From Candidatus Moraniibacteriota bacterium (GTDB lineage Bacteria > Patescibacteriota > Minisyncoccia > Moranbacterales > GCA-2747515), in assembly GCA_029938745.1 (NCBI GenBank), contig JAOZUJ010000002.1:1-41822 (forward strand): a DNA stretch of 41,822 nt, read 5' to 3'. Positions 1-8,250 of this stretch are shown here, one piece after another. Every line of letters starts with the position of its first letter. Position 1 is the stretch's first letter. The position numbers and the translations under genes were made by a program. The notes beneath the pieces were generated by a model that had not been told where the DNA came from, did not search any database, and was given only the letters and a program-made list of their open reading frames with translations.

Positions 1-55
1 AACCCGAATCCTCGGTACCACAAACCGATGTTCTAACCGTTGAACTATAGTCGCC
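1..55 (-). tRNA. tRNA-His (GTG), 3' part cut by window edge
   Basis: On the minus strand the 5' part of a tRNA is visible: an extra G at position -1 (base 55), acceptor strand GCGACTA, D stem GTTC/GAAC, anticodon stem TCGGT/ACCGA and loop TTGTGGT with anticodon GTG at bases 19-21. The sequence stops in the T stem at the window edge. The encoded G-1 is the usual identity mark of tRNA-His and fixes the frame of the acceptor stem. Confidence 0.9.
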
Positions 56-76
56 ACGTAAAAATAAGACTTCTGT

Positions 77-105
77 AGTGTAACAAAATATTATCTTAAA
101 TTCAA
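77..105 (-). promoter_or_regulatory. Promoter for tRNA-His
   Basis: Read on the minus strand, TTGAAT (100-105) and TACACT (77-82) are separated by 17 bases, and the -10 is preceded by TGT (extended -10). Transcription would start about 15 bases before the mature tRNA-His. This suggests tRNA-His is not only read through from the Lys-Arg pair. Confidence 0.6.
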
Positions 106-170
106 GTGTTCACATTCACACGCGTATACTTGATAAAGATATACTTTTTTAATGTTTTCTTTTAACATTG

Positions 171-244
171 TACCCCGGGAGGGATTCGAACCCCCGACCA
201 ACGGGATAGAAACCCGCTGCTCTAATCCGCTGAGCTACCGAGGC
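171..244 (-). tRNA. tRNA-Arg (TCT)
   Basis: A complete 74-base cloverleaf on the minus strand: acceptor GCCTCGG pairing with CCGGGGT, D stem GCTC/GAGC, anticodon stem GCGGG/CCCGT with loop TTTCTAT (anticodon TCT, reading AGA/AGG), T arm GGGGG-TTCGAAT-CCCTC and discriminator A. No CCA is encoded. It lies 7 bases downstream of tRNA-Lys and is probably co-transcribed with it. Confidence 0.95.
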
Positions 245-251
245 ACTTTTG

Positions 252-324
252 TGCGCCGTGAGGGATTTGAACCCCCGACCGTTTGGTTAAGAGCCAACTG
301 CTCTACCAACTGAGCTAACGGCGC
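252..324 (-). tRNA. tRNA-Lys (CTT)
   Basis: A complete 73-base cloverleaf on the minus strand: acceptor GCGCCGT/ACGGCGC, D stem GCTC/GAGC, anticodon loop CTCTTAA (anticodon CTT), T arm GGGGG-TTCAAAT-CCCTC. No CCA is encoded. The outermost anticodon-stem pair (27-43) is a G/A mismatch, which is mildly unusual; the other four pairs are intact. Confidence 0.95.
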
Positions 325-336
325 ACGACATAATAA

Positions 337-365
337 AGTATATAGAAAAAATTGCTTTTAGTCAA
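337..365 (-). promoter_or_regulatory. Promoter of the Lys-Arg tRNA unit
   Basis: On the minus strand TTGACT (360-365) and TATACT (337-342) are spaced by exactly 17 bases, close to the sigma-70 consensus. The predicted start is about 6 bases before tRNA-Lys. It is one of the best promoter matches in the window and sits directly after the terminator of the O-antigen-ligase-like gene. Confidence 0.75.
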
Positions 366-400
366 TATAAAACAACAAGCCCATTTTGCAGACTTGTTGC
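366..400 (-). terminator. Terminator of the O-antigen-ligase-like gene
   Basis: CAACAAG (373-379) and CTTGTTG (393-399) form a stem with a 13-base loop, followed on the minus strand by TTTTAT. It lies about 33 bases past the stop at 433 and just upstream of the tRNA promoter. Confidence 0.55.
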
Positions 401-432
401 TTTGATTACATAATATTTTTGAGAATAAAATA

Positions 433-3400
433 CTATTCTTCTTCTGGTGGTGCCACTTCTTCTGGTGGTGCCGTCGCTTCTTCATCTTCTTGAACAGCCT
501 CATCAGAGCCTACAACAACCACAATGCCATGATTATATGTTGCCGTTTCCTCATCATCCCGCTCAGATGTCACATTACTAAATTGTGCACGCAGAACTTT
601 TTCGATATTACGCACTTCATTACGATCAGTGTCTCCACTATACATCACAACAACACCTTTGTGTTCCACATCTTCATTACGTGGCTCCGCAACATCATAA
701 CCTCCTTGCTCTAATAATTGCTGTCCTTGTGTGGCCTCTGATTCACTATTTTTACCACTAATCACCAATACAGATACTTTTTGAGCCTCCTCTTCACCAT
801 CCACGTCTTCTGATTCTTTTTCTGCAGTATCCATACCATCATTTACTTCACCCTGCTGACTTGCATCAACATTACTACCGCCTTGCTCCACAGTATCAAT
901 AAGTCCCTGAATATTTTCACGTGCTTTTTCATCTTCTTCTGGTAGCATTGCCAATATTTTTTTGTACTCAGCAACTGCCTCATCTCGCCTACCAGTTCGT
1001 TCATATAAAAGTCCAAGATTCAAATGAGAATTAACTTCTTGATCATTTACACCAATAATCTGCAATAGTAATTCCTCTGCATTTTTATTGTCCTCATCTG
1101 TTCCACGAACCTGCAATAAACGTGCAAGATTAAATCCATAATTAATTTGACGTGAAAGCAACTGTTGTCCAGATAAACTTCCATCATATTGCGCAACTTG
1201 CAATGCTGTTGTCATTGCCTCAATTGCTGCATCAGTGTTACCAAGCGCTTCCTCAGTAATTGCAATATAATAATATGCTGGTGCAAATACGCTCATCTCT
1301 TGCTCACCATAATCAAATGTTGTTTTTTCTTTTGCTGATTCAAATAATGTTTTTGCCTCATTGATAAGTGCTGTCTTTTCTTCTGTTGCATCTTCACCTT
1401 TTGATTGTGCTTCCATTAATTTTAATTTTCCAACTGCAATATCAAGGTATGGATTTTGTGGCTCAAGCTCCCTTGCACGTTCATATGATGCCATTGCCTG
1501 CGTTAGCGCGCCATTGACATACCCTCCACTATTTTCATAGATAAATCCAGCTGTTTCATTTGCCAAAACATCATTTGGCATCAATTCACGTCCAGCTGTT
1601 GCAGCACCTGTTGCACTATTGACAAAGCTTGCAACTTTTTCACTATTTGCATTTTCATTACCCTTTGCCAATTCCATATTTGCCAAGTCCAGTGCATATT
1701 GACTAATAATTGTAAAATATCGCCCCTCTTGTCCATTCAAATTTACTGCTTGCATGAACTTCTCTGATGATTGTTCAAAATTATTTTGCACACGTGCCTT
1801 AAGTGCACTGCCTGCGTGCATATCTGCAACAAACATTTTGCCCAAAGTCACGAATCCGAAAATCACACCAACCGCAACCAAAATAGCGAGAAATGCAAAT
1901 GAAAGTGCATTTTGTGGTGTCGATGACATTGATAATACAAGTTTAGTGTCATCTCCCTCTGGAAGACTTTCACGCAATAAGCCAATCGACATCGCCGCTA
2001 GTAAAACACCATAAAGCACGATCATCCCATCCACTGCCCAGAACATTCCATAGATCATTGCCATAAGCGATGTCAAAAACAATCCCAATGAAATTACTTT
2101 TGATTGATCATCTTCTGAACGTGCAAATGCATGCACAACTGTACTAATATATGTCAAAAAGATAATGAAAAGCGCAATAACTCCTAAAATACCAGTCGTT
2201 GAAATGCTTTCCAATAAAACACCTCGATCGGAATAGAAACGAATATCATACTGACCACTCATATTTAATTCTTTTGGACGATGCAAAGAAAAGTTATATC
2301 CATATGTCCCTGGCCCACTACCAAGTATCGGCTTACTTTTAATCGCATTTTTTGCAACATCCAAAGAAAGACCAAATTTTAATGACGCCTCTGGTTGTAT
2401 GGCTGTACGAGTAAACAACGGTTGTCCATAGATCAAAAATCCGACAAGAAGTAAAAATACAACAATTGAAATTGCAGATGTTTTTTGTGCAACTTTAATG
2501 TATCCACTAATTGAAAATACTAAAATAAGTGCAACCGCAGCCAAAACAACATACCATCGAACATACCCAAATAAAACAGATAGTGCAATTGTATTGAGAA
2601 TTGTAAGAATAAATAATACGCCTGTTAATATCTTTGATTTTATACTTTTACCTTCCTTCGTGTCTAACAGAGAAAGAGAAATAATGAACATCGGCAACAT
2701 CATTGAAAGAAATGCTGCGAGTGATGTAAATGAACCCGTTAAACTTGGTGAGATATATTGCAATATTTCCTGTGGTACAAAACGCATCGTTGTCAAAAAT
2801 GACCATACAACAACGATACCACCACTCGTAACAACTGCCCACCATAACATCATTACTCGTTTTTTTGATACATACGACACAATCAGGTAATATGCCAAAA
2901 TTAGTGCTGTGATGCTCATCAATCCATTGACAGGATTGCCAAAGAAACCAAAGAAACTATGATACTTATCAACAGAGAAAATCGTTGCTAAGAGATATAC
3001 AACCCAAAAAATTCCAAGCGGGATATCAAGTGACGTTCTCCGAATTTCAATTTTACCACCTAAAATTCCGCGTGTTGCCCATGCAATCACTCCAATAAAT
3101 ACCCAAAAATAAAAATAGTATTGCTTTTCAAATGAAATACCCTGATATGTCATATTCAAGAAAAACAACGGCAGTCCAAAAAACAACATAAAAATACACA
3201 CAGTCACAATTTTATCTAAAATTGATACTGTTTTTTCTGATCGTATTGGCGTCGCTTTATTTTTTGGCTTCTTTTGTTGTGGTGGTTGCGCCTGATTATT
3301 TATTTGTCCAGTGCTACTTGTTCTAGTATTTTGTTGTGGTTGCGCCCCCGTGTGATACCTATTATTTGGCATGCCTCCACGCATATTCTGGTTTTGTGGT

Positions 3401-3468
3401 TGTCCAACAGGAACTTGATTTCCTTGTGCTCCTTGTTGTGTCCGTGCATTACGTGTCATTTCATCCAT
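433..3468 (-). CDS. O-antigen ligase/polymerase-like membrane protein with TPR and LytR_C-like domains
   Basis: Predicted to join or polymerise lipid-linked sugar chains outside the cytoplasmic membrane (Wzy/WaaL family). Residues 1-75 are Gln/Asn/Pro-rich and probably cytoplasmic and disordered. About a dozen membrane segments fill residues 82-550. The family hallmark I-L-G-S-G-P-G-T-Y near residue 380 sits in the large outer loop. Residues 570-890 hold TPR-like helices. Residues about 897-990 (VSVLVISGKNSE onward) resemble the LytR_C domain of cell-wall polymer-attachment proteins. The C-terminus is a Glu/Pro-rich tail. At 1,011 residues it is more than twice the length of a plain ligase. 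It is the last gene of a glycan-related run and has its own promoter candidate. No Shine-Dalgarno is seen; the ATG four codons in is an alternative start. Ligase versus polymerase cannot be decided. Confidence 0.85.
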   Translation of the reverse strand: MDEMTRNARTQQGAQGNQVPVGQPQNQNMRGGMPNNRYHTGAQPQQNTRTSSTGQINNQAQPPQQKKPKNKATPIRSEKTVSILDKIVTVCIFMLFFGLPLFFLNMTYQGISFEKQYYFYFWVFIGVIAWATRGILGGKIEIRRTSLDIPLGIFWVVYLLATIFSVDKYHSFFGFFGNPVNGLMSITALILAYYLIVSYVSKKRVMMLWWAVVTSGGIVVVWSFLTTMRFVPQEILQYISPSLTGSFTSLAAFLSMMLPMFIISLSLLDTKEGKSIKSKILTGVLFILTILNTIALSVLFGYVRWYVVLAAVALILVFSISGYIKVAQKTSAISIVVFLLLVGFLIYGQPLFTRTAIQPEASLKFGLSLDVAKNAIKSKPILGSGPGTYGYNFSLHRPKELNMSGQYDIRFYSDRGVLLESISTTGILGVIALFIIFLTYISTVVHAFARSEDDQSKVISLGLFLTSLMAMIYGMFWAVDGMIVLYGVLLAAMSIGLLRESLPEGDDTKLVLSMSSTPQNALSFAFLAILVAVGVIFGFVTLGKMFVADMHAGSALKARVQNNFEQSSEKFMQAVNLNGQEGRYFTIISQYALDLANMELAKGNENANSEKVASFVNSATGAATAGRELMPNDVLANETAGFIYENSGGYVNGALTQAMASYERARELEPQNPYLDIAVGKLKLMEAQSKGEDATEEKTALINEAKTLFESAKEKTTFDYGEQEMSVFAPAYYYIAITEEALGNTDAAIEAMTTALQVAQYDGSLSGQQLLSRQINYGFNLARLLQVRGTDEDNKNAEELLLQIIGVNDQEVNSHLNLGLLYERTGRRDEAVAEYKKILAMLPEEDEKARENIQGLIDTVEQGGSNVDASQQGEVNDGMDTAEKESEDVDGEEEAQKVSVLVISGKNSESEATQGQQLLEQGGYDVAEPRNEDVEHKGVVVMYSGDTDRNEVRNIEKVLRAQFSNVTSERDDEETATYNHGIVVVVGSDEAVQEDEEATAPPEEVAPPEEE

Positions 3469-3513
3469 AGTGTATAAATTATATATTTATTCTTACTTAA
3501 TTATTTATATAAT

Positions 3514-3540
3514 ATTATACCATAATGATATAATATTCAA
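3514..3540 (-). promoter_or_regulatory. Promoter candidate before the O-antigen-ligase-like gene
   Basis: On the minus strand an extended -10, TGG-TATAAT (-10 hexamer at 3514-3519), is preceded by TTGAAT (3535-3540) at a short 15-base spacing. The same TATGGTATAATAT block recurs before the fibre gene that starts at 16280, which supports it as a real promoter element. Confidence 0.5.
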
Positions 3541-3550
3541 ATATTTGTAT

Positions 3551-4072
3551 CTAATAGTGTACACCATTACCTACAATAATGCCAAATTTATCTACACCTC
3601 CTGCTGGCAACTCTAAAACTTTATCAACTGATTCTATTGTCCAAACAATTTTTTCTGGTGTTTTATATGACACACGTTCTGAAATATCAACAACCACATC
3701 ATCTCGTATCCAAACAATATCAATATCAAAGTTCATATCCTTCATCCAAAATGTATAGTTATCTGCTGTATCAAAAATAAAAAGCATGCCACATTTTTCA
3801 CACAATGCTTTTTGTCCACTCAGTCCTTGTTGTCGTTGCTCTGTTGTGTCAGCAATAGTAACATAGATAGTTTGTCCATTAATAACAATACTTTTTTGTT
3901 GTTGTCCTGGTATGTTGGCAGTATCAACATCACCATCTTGCTCATTAATAACAGCACTTTTTTGTTTGTACACAACAAAAATCATACTTATAATGACAAC
4001 TATAAATATAATACTGAAATACAAATATTTTTTATGAAAATAATTTTTTCTTCCCGTCATATGACAATGCAA
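3551..4072 (-). CDS. Membrane-anchored DUF192 protein
   Basis: A DUF192 (PF02643) family protein; the molecular function of the family is not established. An N-terminal anchor occupies residues 17-35, so the domain is probably outside the membrane. Residues about 62-170 carry the family pattern: I-A-D-T-x-E-Q-R-Q-Q-G-L-S-G, then G-M-L-F-I-F, F-W-M-K-D-M, I-D-I-V-W-I and V-L-E-L-P-A-G-G. Two Cys flank the GMLFIF start (C-x2-C). The gene overlaps the 3' end of the sugar-phosphate transferase gene by about 40 bases. A second ATG four codons in (base 4060) would shorten the overlap; neither start has a Shine-Dalgarno site. Its place between glycan genes suggests a link to envelope assembly, but this is inference. 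Confidence 0.85.
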   Translation of the reverse strand: MHCHMTGRKNYFHKKYLYFSIIFIVVIISMIFVVYKQKSAVINEQDGDVDTANIPGQQQKSIVINGQTIYVTIADTTEQRQQGLSGQKALCEKCGMLFIFDTADNYTFWMKDMNFDIDIVWIRDDVVVDISERVSYKTPEKIVWTIESVDKVLELPAGGVDKFGIIVGNGVHY

Positions 4073-5069
4073 TAAAAAATAATACGATCATGCTACAAAA
4101 AATAATAAGTGCAATTACTTTACTTGTTGTTTGTGTTGTCACTGCAATAATTGCACTGAGTATCGTTACGCCATAATATAAAAATAAGATCTGCCACACA
4201 CTCCATCCGCGATCTAATAATCGATGATGGAGATGTTCTTTGTCGCCATGAAAAATTGATTTGCCACTTCGTGCACGGTGCCATACAACCCATAGTGCAT
4301 CTACAAGAGGCACAGAAAGCACAAGAAGTGCGGTACCAATTTTTGCACCAGCAGCAATCGCCATCAGAGAAAGTGCATAACCCATAAAAAAAGCACCACT
4401 TGAACCAGCAAAGATCTTTGCTGGTGGTAAATTGAAAATCAAAAATCCTGCAACACTTCCAACTAAGATAATCGCCATAATAGCAATTGGCGGTTGCATA
4501 ACATGTGGTTGCAAAGAAATAATGAATAATGTCAATGCAGCAATAACAACAACACCTCCTGCAAGACCGTCTATCCCATCACACCAATTAATTGCATTCA
4601 TGATAACGAGCATCCATACAAGCATAAATAACAAACTAAATATCAACATGTTATCATGCACAAGCCACACGACACCACCAAATGGGTTTGTGATAAATTC
4701 TGTTCGCACACCTATGATAAATACAACGAGTATGATCGAAACCTGTGAAAAAATTTGTGTCTGCCAACTAAGTGGCTTAAGATCATCAATAATACCAAAA
4801 AGCAGTATCAGCAATCCTCCAACGATCATCGCCCACACAATATGATCAAAAAAAAGATACTCGTTCCAGAGTAATGACAAAATAAATGCCGTAATAATTG
4901 CAAGTCCTCCAAAACGTGAAATATTTTTTTTATGAATATGCCTCGCACCCACTCTATTATTACGTAGTGGAGCAATACGAAAAAGAAATATAAACAAAAG
5001 ACATAAAACACTCGCCACACCAAATCCGATGAGAAAAGGTTGACCATAAAATAGAATTGATGCGATCAT
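4032..5069 (-). CDS. WecA/MraY-family polyprenyl-phosphate sugar-1-phosphate transferase
   Basis: Integral membrane enzyme predicted to transfer a sugar-1-phosphate from a UDP-sugar to a polyprenyl phosphate, the first step in building a lipid-linked glycan. It has about ten hydrophobic segments over 345 residues, normal for the family. Key motifs are present: D-D at 95-96 in FGIIDDLKPL, the N-x-x-D-G-I-D-G-L-A-G-G box with D164 and D167, F-A-G-S-S-G-A-F-F-M-G near 220-230, and the H-L-H-H-R-L loop at 279-284 typical of WecA-like rather than MraY enzymes. Its ATG overlaps the stop of the GT2 gene (ATGA) and its end overlaps the DUF192 gene, indicating tight translational coupling. Sugar specificity cannot be read from sequence. 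It is probably the initiating enzyme for the chain handled by the polymerase-like protein downstream. Confidence 0.88.
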   Translation of the reverse strand: MIASILFYGQPFLIGFGVASVLCLLFIFLFRIAPLRNNRVGARHIHKKNISRFGGLAIITAFILSLLWNEYLFFDHIVWAMIVGGLLILLFGIIDDLKPLSWQTQIFSQVSIILVVFIIGVRTEFITNPFGGVVWLVHDNMLIFSLLFMLVWMLVIMNAINWCDGIDGLAGGVVVIAALTLFIISLQPHVMQPPIAIMAIILVGSVAGFLIFNLPPAKIFAGSSGAFFMGYALSLMAIAAGAKIGTALLVLSVPLVDALWVVWHRARSGKSIFHGDKEHLHHRLLDRGWSVWQILFLYYGVTILSAIIAVTTQTTSKVIALIIFCSMIVLFFIALSYDGKKKLFS

Positions 5070-6760
5070 TTCTTGTGTTTAATCGTTTTATCTGTTACCC
5101 AAAATTCTGTAAAATATTTTTTGAATAAAATACGTGTTTGTGAATCAATTGCCGGAGTTGCACCAAGAAATGGTGCAATAATTGGCACAAGCAACCATTG
5201 CAATACCATATGAATATATCTACTACGTGAATACCTCGCTGGACGCTTTGGCAATAAGAACATAGAAAGTGAAATGGAAATTGCCAATCCAGTCATTGCA
5301 AGCAACATTAAAAATCGCGTCACAAAAGGTAAAATATGCGCAACCGTGCTTTGATTGAACTCATCGCCACCAAAAATAAGTGGCAACCAACCAAGAATTG
5401 CAAGAATAAATGGTGCAGTTGCCCATGAATGATGTCCTTCTAACATCTCAAAAGCGTTTTTGAATTTTTCCGTAAATGCAATTTTTTTATCTGGCCAAGT
5501 TGCACGCATGATAATGGGAAAATTTTCTATTCCATACGCCCACCGCCTTTTTTGTTTATATTGGTTTTTGATCGTACCTAAATATGTGTCAGATAAAACA
5601 GCATCCATTGATATTGGTAAATAAATTGGCTTTACAGAATATTCTCCATGATAATAACTGTACCCCTTCCAATAAATAATAGAATCCTCACTGATCATAT
5701 TCACTGGCCAATAATCCACATCGACAAGTGTTTTGAATGGTTCTGAATGTGATGAAAATGTCACCATTTCCTTACGTGTGCTTTGAAACATGTGCCAAAA
5801 TGATGAGCTTGTTACAATTACACGAACAAATGCGTTTGTGTCCCATAAATTATTATGATACAGAGGAATTGGTTGATATGCTCTTTGCAATCGTTGTGGC
5901 TCAATAATATATTCGTATGTAAGTGCAGCAAAATATTGTGGGTGCACAACACTCTCACAATCAAAATTAGAAAATATAACACGCTCATAATCAATGTCAT
6001 GCTCATCAAGATAACTACGCAACTTTTTTGCAGCATATGTTGCGTTTGATGCCTTACACTTCATCTCACCGTCAGCAACTTCATGTGCCGTAACTAAAAA
6101 ATCACGAAATACCCCATCATATTTCTCGGTTAAAAATTTTACCTTCTCTTCTCGTTTTTCTTTGTCCTCTCGTGATTCTGTTGCTAATAATATGATAATC
6201 CTATGATTTGGATAACTGCTCTGTGCAATTGATGCAAGCGCAGGATCAATATTTGCAGCTCCTTCTGTTGCGGTCGGTAACATCACAACATGAATCACAT
6301 CATGCCAATCCATTATGTCTTCTGAATTTAATTGGTGCATTTTTTGCAATAACTTGCTACTCTGGGTAATTTCTTTTTTAAGTATTTTTTTTTCATGATA
6401 TCCCCGCATGTTCCGCAACATGTCTTTCATGTCTACAATATTTTTTGCAATCTCCTGTGCATATTCTTCTGACTCCCCCACCTTTGAACAACGATCCAGC
6501 CAGTTTATTTTTTGACCTCTTTTAAGTTTTTTATATGCTTTTACAGAATAGTATGAAATAAAAACTGTACGATGAATCCAATAAATATCAAAAGCGATAA
6601 TTGCTACAGCAACCCACATCGGTACAAGAAATGAAAAAACAACCATACCAATAAGTGTCGTCCACGTCAAAATCGCAGGAATCACTTCGAGACGTCTATG
6701 CACACGTCGTTCCCGCGGATCTTTTGTTTGTGGATTTGGAAAACTAAATGTATCACTCAT
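5066..6760 (-). CDS. Membrane family 2 glycosyltransferase
   Basis: A GT2 enzyme of the membrane-bound, possibly processive type. Two membrane segments near residues 26-72 precede a cytoplasmic GT-A domain of about 155-410, and three or four more segments follow at about 445-535. The nucleotide-sugar-binding acidic motif appears as F-D-C-E-S near 266, a D-x-E variant of D-x-D. The acceptor-side E-D-S and the Q-K-R-R-W motif near 404 are present, as in cellulose- or hyaluronan-synthase-like enzymes. The conventional first Asp region reads M-L-P-T-A-T-E-G, so the N-terminal part is divergent. The gene ends in TGA inside an ATGA overlap with the WecA-like gene and begins inside another ATGA overlap. 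It probably extends or polymerises the lipid-linked glycan; the product is unknown. Confidence 0.85.
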   Translation of the reverse strand: MSDTFSFPNPQTKDPRERRVHRRLEVIPAILTWTTLIGMVVFSFLVPMWVAVAIIAFDIYWIHRTVFISYYSVKAYKKLKRGQKINWLDRCSKVGESEEYAQEIAKNIVDMKDMLRNMRGYHEKKILKKEITQSSKLLQKMHQLNSEDIMDWHDVIHVVMLPTATEGAANIDPALASIAQSSYPNHRIIILLATESREDKEKREEKVKFLTEKYDGVFRDFLVTAHEVADGEMKCKASNATYAAKKLRSYLDEHDIDYERVIFSNFDCESVVHPQYFAALTYEYIIEPQRLQRAYQPIPLYHNNLWDTNAFVRVIVTSSSFWHMFQSTRKEMVTFSSHSEPFKTLVDVDYWPVNMISEDSIIYWKGYSYYHGEYSVKPIYLPISMDAVLSDTYLGTIKNQYKQKRRWAYGIENFPIIMRATWPDKKIAFTEKFKNAFEMLEGHHSWATAPFILAILGWLPLIFGGDEFNQSTVAHILPFVTRFLMLLAMTGLAISISLSMFLLPKRPARYSRSRYIHMVLQWLLVPIIAPFLGATPAIDSQTRILFKKYFTEFWVTDKTIKHKK

Positions 6761-7146
6761 AAAGAAAAGTTATTGAGTACAATACTCAGTGCGGCAATCA
6801 GTAATGCGATATTTGCAAATAACGCTCCTAATAAAACAATATATGCCCCAACACGTTCTTTTGCGTTATACAACATATATCCAATGATCACATCAATCAA
6901 GAAAAACATCATACCCATAAACGGCAACAAATATGCTTGCCACCATGGCGCATGTAAACTTGTGCCAAAGAAAACATTGTACTGTAATCGCAATGGTAAA
7001 TCTGATGGGTGTACATAAAATGCAAATAACACAATAACACCAATATTGATAAAAACAATTGCAATCGTAACCCAATGCACGATTGCATTTTTCCAAAATG
7101 TTACATCACTAAACTCTGTATTATATTGTACGTGTTGTTGATTCAT
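6757..7146 (-). CDS. Small three-TM membrane protein
   Basis: I do not recognise a characterised family. The 129-residue protein has three hydrophobic segments at about 24-45, 68-90 and 97-122. Between the first two is a conserved-looking loop, P-S-D-L-P-L-R-L-Q-Y-N-V-F-F-G, vaguely like the P-x-H-x-N-x-x-G loops of DUF1648-type membrane proteins. A Shine-Dalgarno site (AGAGG, 8-base spacing) lies in the last codons of rmuC, which supports the start. It overlaps the GT2 gene by four bases. The coupling suggests it accompanies the glycosyltransferase in the membrane, but the role is unknown. Confidence 0.75.
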   Translation of the reverse strand: MNQQHVQYNTEFSDVTFWKNAIVHWVTIAIVFINIGVIVLFAFYVHPSDLPLRLQYNVFFGTSLHAPWWQAYLLPFMGMMFFLIDVIIGYMLYNAKERVGAYIVLLGALFANIALLIAALSIVLNNFSL

Positions 7147-7149
7147 AAT

Positions 7150-8229
7150 TTATTCCTCTGTCAGAGAGGGTTTATCCACTTGCTCCACTTCAATTTGCCG
7201 ATCTTCCCTTTGGGTAATACGCATTACATCCTTATCGATCTTTCCTAATTCACTATATGCACGATTAAAGTGACTTACTGTTGTTCCAAGTGTTTTACCT
7301 AGTTTGCCTATATATGTCTCAAATGTCAACCAATGTTTGTTTAATTGCTCTACACGTACTTTGATATCTTTTGCGTTTTCTTCAATTTCCAATGCGCGCA
7401 AACCTTGCAAAACAGTTTGCAAATACGCCAAGAATGATGTCGGCGATACAATTACGACTTGTTTGTCTCGAAATGCGTATTCGATCATGTTCACATCTCC
7501 AACTCGATTAACCAATAGATCATAATAAATCGCTTCTGACGGAATGAACATAAACGCAAATTCTGTTGTATTTTCTTCTGGGCGAACATACTTCGATGTT
7601 TCATCAATTCGTTTTTTCAGGTCTTGTCGAAATTCTTTTTGTAATGCAGTAATGTTATCATTTTCTCCAGCATTGATAATTCGTTCATAATTTTCCAACG
7701 AAAATTTTGAATCAATTGGAATCATTTTATCTTTTGCAAAAACAACCGCATCTACAATCTCCCCGTTTGAAAATGCGTATTGCATTTGAAATGTATCTGG
7801 TGGCAAGACATTGGAAAGTACATGCTCCAAAATAAATTCACCCAATACACCGCGTTGTTTTGGATTTCTCAAAATGTCTTGCAGATCTTGTAACTGTTGT
7901 GAAAAATCTACAATTCGTTGATTTGTTTTATCAAGATTGCCTAATTGTTTATTTACATGATCAATCAATCGTTCTGATTTTTGTGAAATCTCATTGATTA
8001 CCTCTCGTGCCTCACGAAATTGATTTTGACCTGATTGATGCATACGTTCAAGATTTTGTTCTACTGACGAACGCATTTTTTCATTTGCATTACCCATGTC
8101 TTGCATTTGTTGAGACACTACACTTAATTTTTCACTCTCATGTTCATCCTTGCTAGAACGCGAAATCATCACAATATTAATAATTGCCAAAACAATGAGA
8201 ACCGTAAGAAATATATAAATAATGAACAT
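7150..8229 (-). CDS. rmuC: RmuC-family protein
   Basis: RmuC proteins limit recombination at inverted repeats and have a nuclease-like fold; the biochemical activity is poorly known. An N-terminal membrane anchor (residues 2-21) is followed by a coiled coil to about 120. The RmuC domain runs from N-P-K-Q-R-G-V-L-G-E (about 122) through V-D-A-V-V-F, P-I-D-S-K-F, F-M-F-I-P-S-E-A and V-I-V-S-P-T-S-F to about 330. Its 359 residues are somewhat short for the family but the domain looks complete. It stands upstream of the glycan genes with a 3-base gap to the next gene, a combination that may be chance operon packing. The window is rich in long palindromes, which are the sort of structure RmuC is thought to act on, though that link is only suggestive. 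Confidence 0.85.
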   Translation of the reverse strand: MFIIYIFLTVLIVLAIINIVMISRSSKDEHESEKLSVVSQQMQDMGNANEKMRSSVEQNLERMHQSGQNQFREAREVINEISQKSERLIDHVNKQLGNLDKTNQRIVDFSQQLQDLQDILRNPKQRGVLGEFILEHVLSNVLPPDTFQMQYAFSNGEIVDAVVFAKDKMIPIDSKFSLENYERIINAGENDNITALQKEFRQDLKKRIDETSKYVRPEENTTEFAFMFIPSEAIYYDLLVNRVGDVNMIEYAFRDKQVVIVSPTSFLAYLQTVLQGLRALEIEENAKDIKVRVEQLNKHWLTFETYIGKLGKTLGTTVSHFNRAYSELGKIDKDVMRITQREDRQIEVEQVDKPSLTEE

Positions 8230-8250
8230 GCTTGTTTGTAGATAAATAAG

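Noticed and set aside
120..170. A terminator between tRNA-Arg and tRNA-His
   Set aside because: AATGTT/AACATT can pair but the stem is only six A/T-rich bases and is followed by A residues, not T, on the minus strand.
433..3468. Lipopolysaccharide O-antigen synthesis
   Set aside because: The ligase-like fold is seen, but no lipid A genes or outer-membrane proteins are in the window, so a generic surface glycan is the safer reading.
5066..6759. UGA read as glycine (code 25)
   Set aside because: Two genes end in TGA within ATGA overlaps and all other long frames are normal without UGA read-through.
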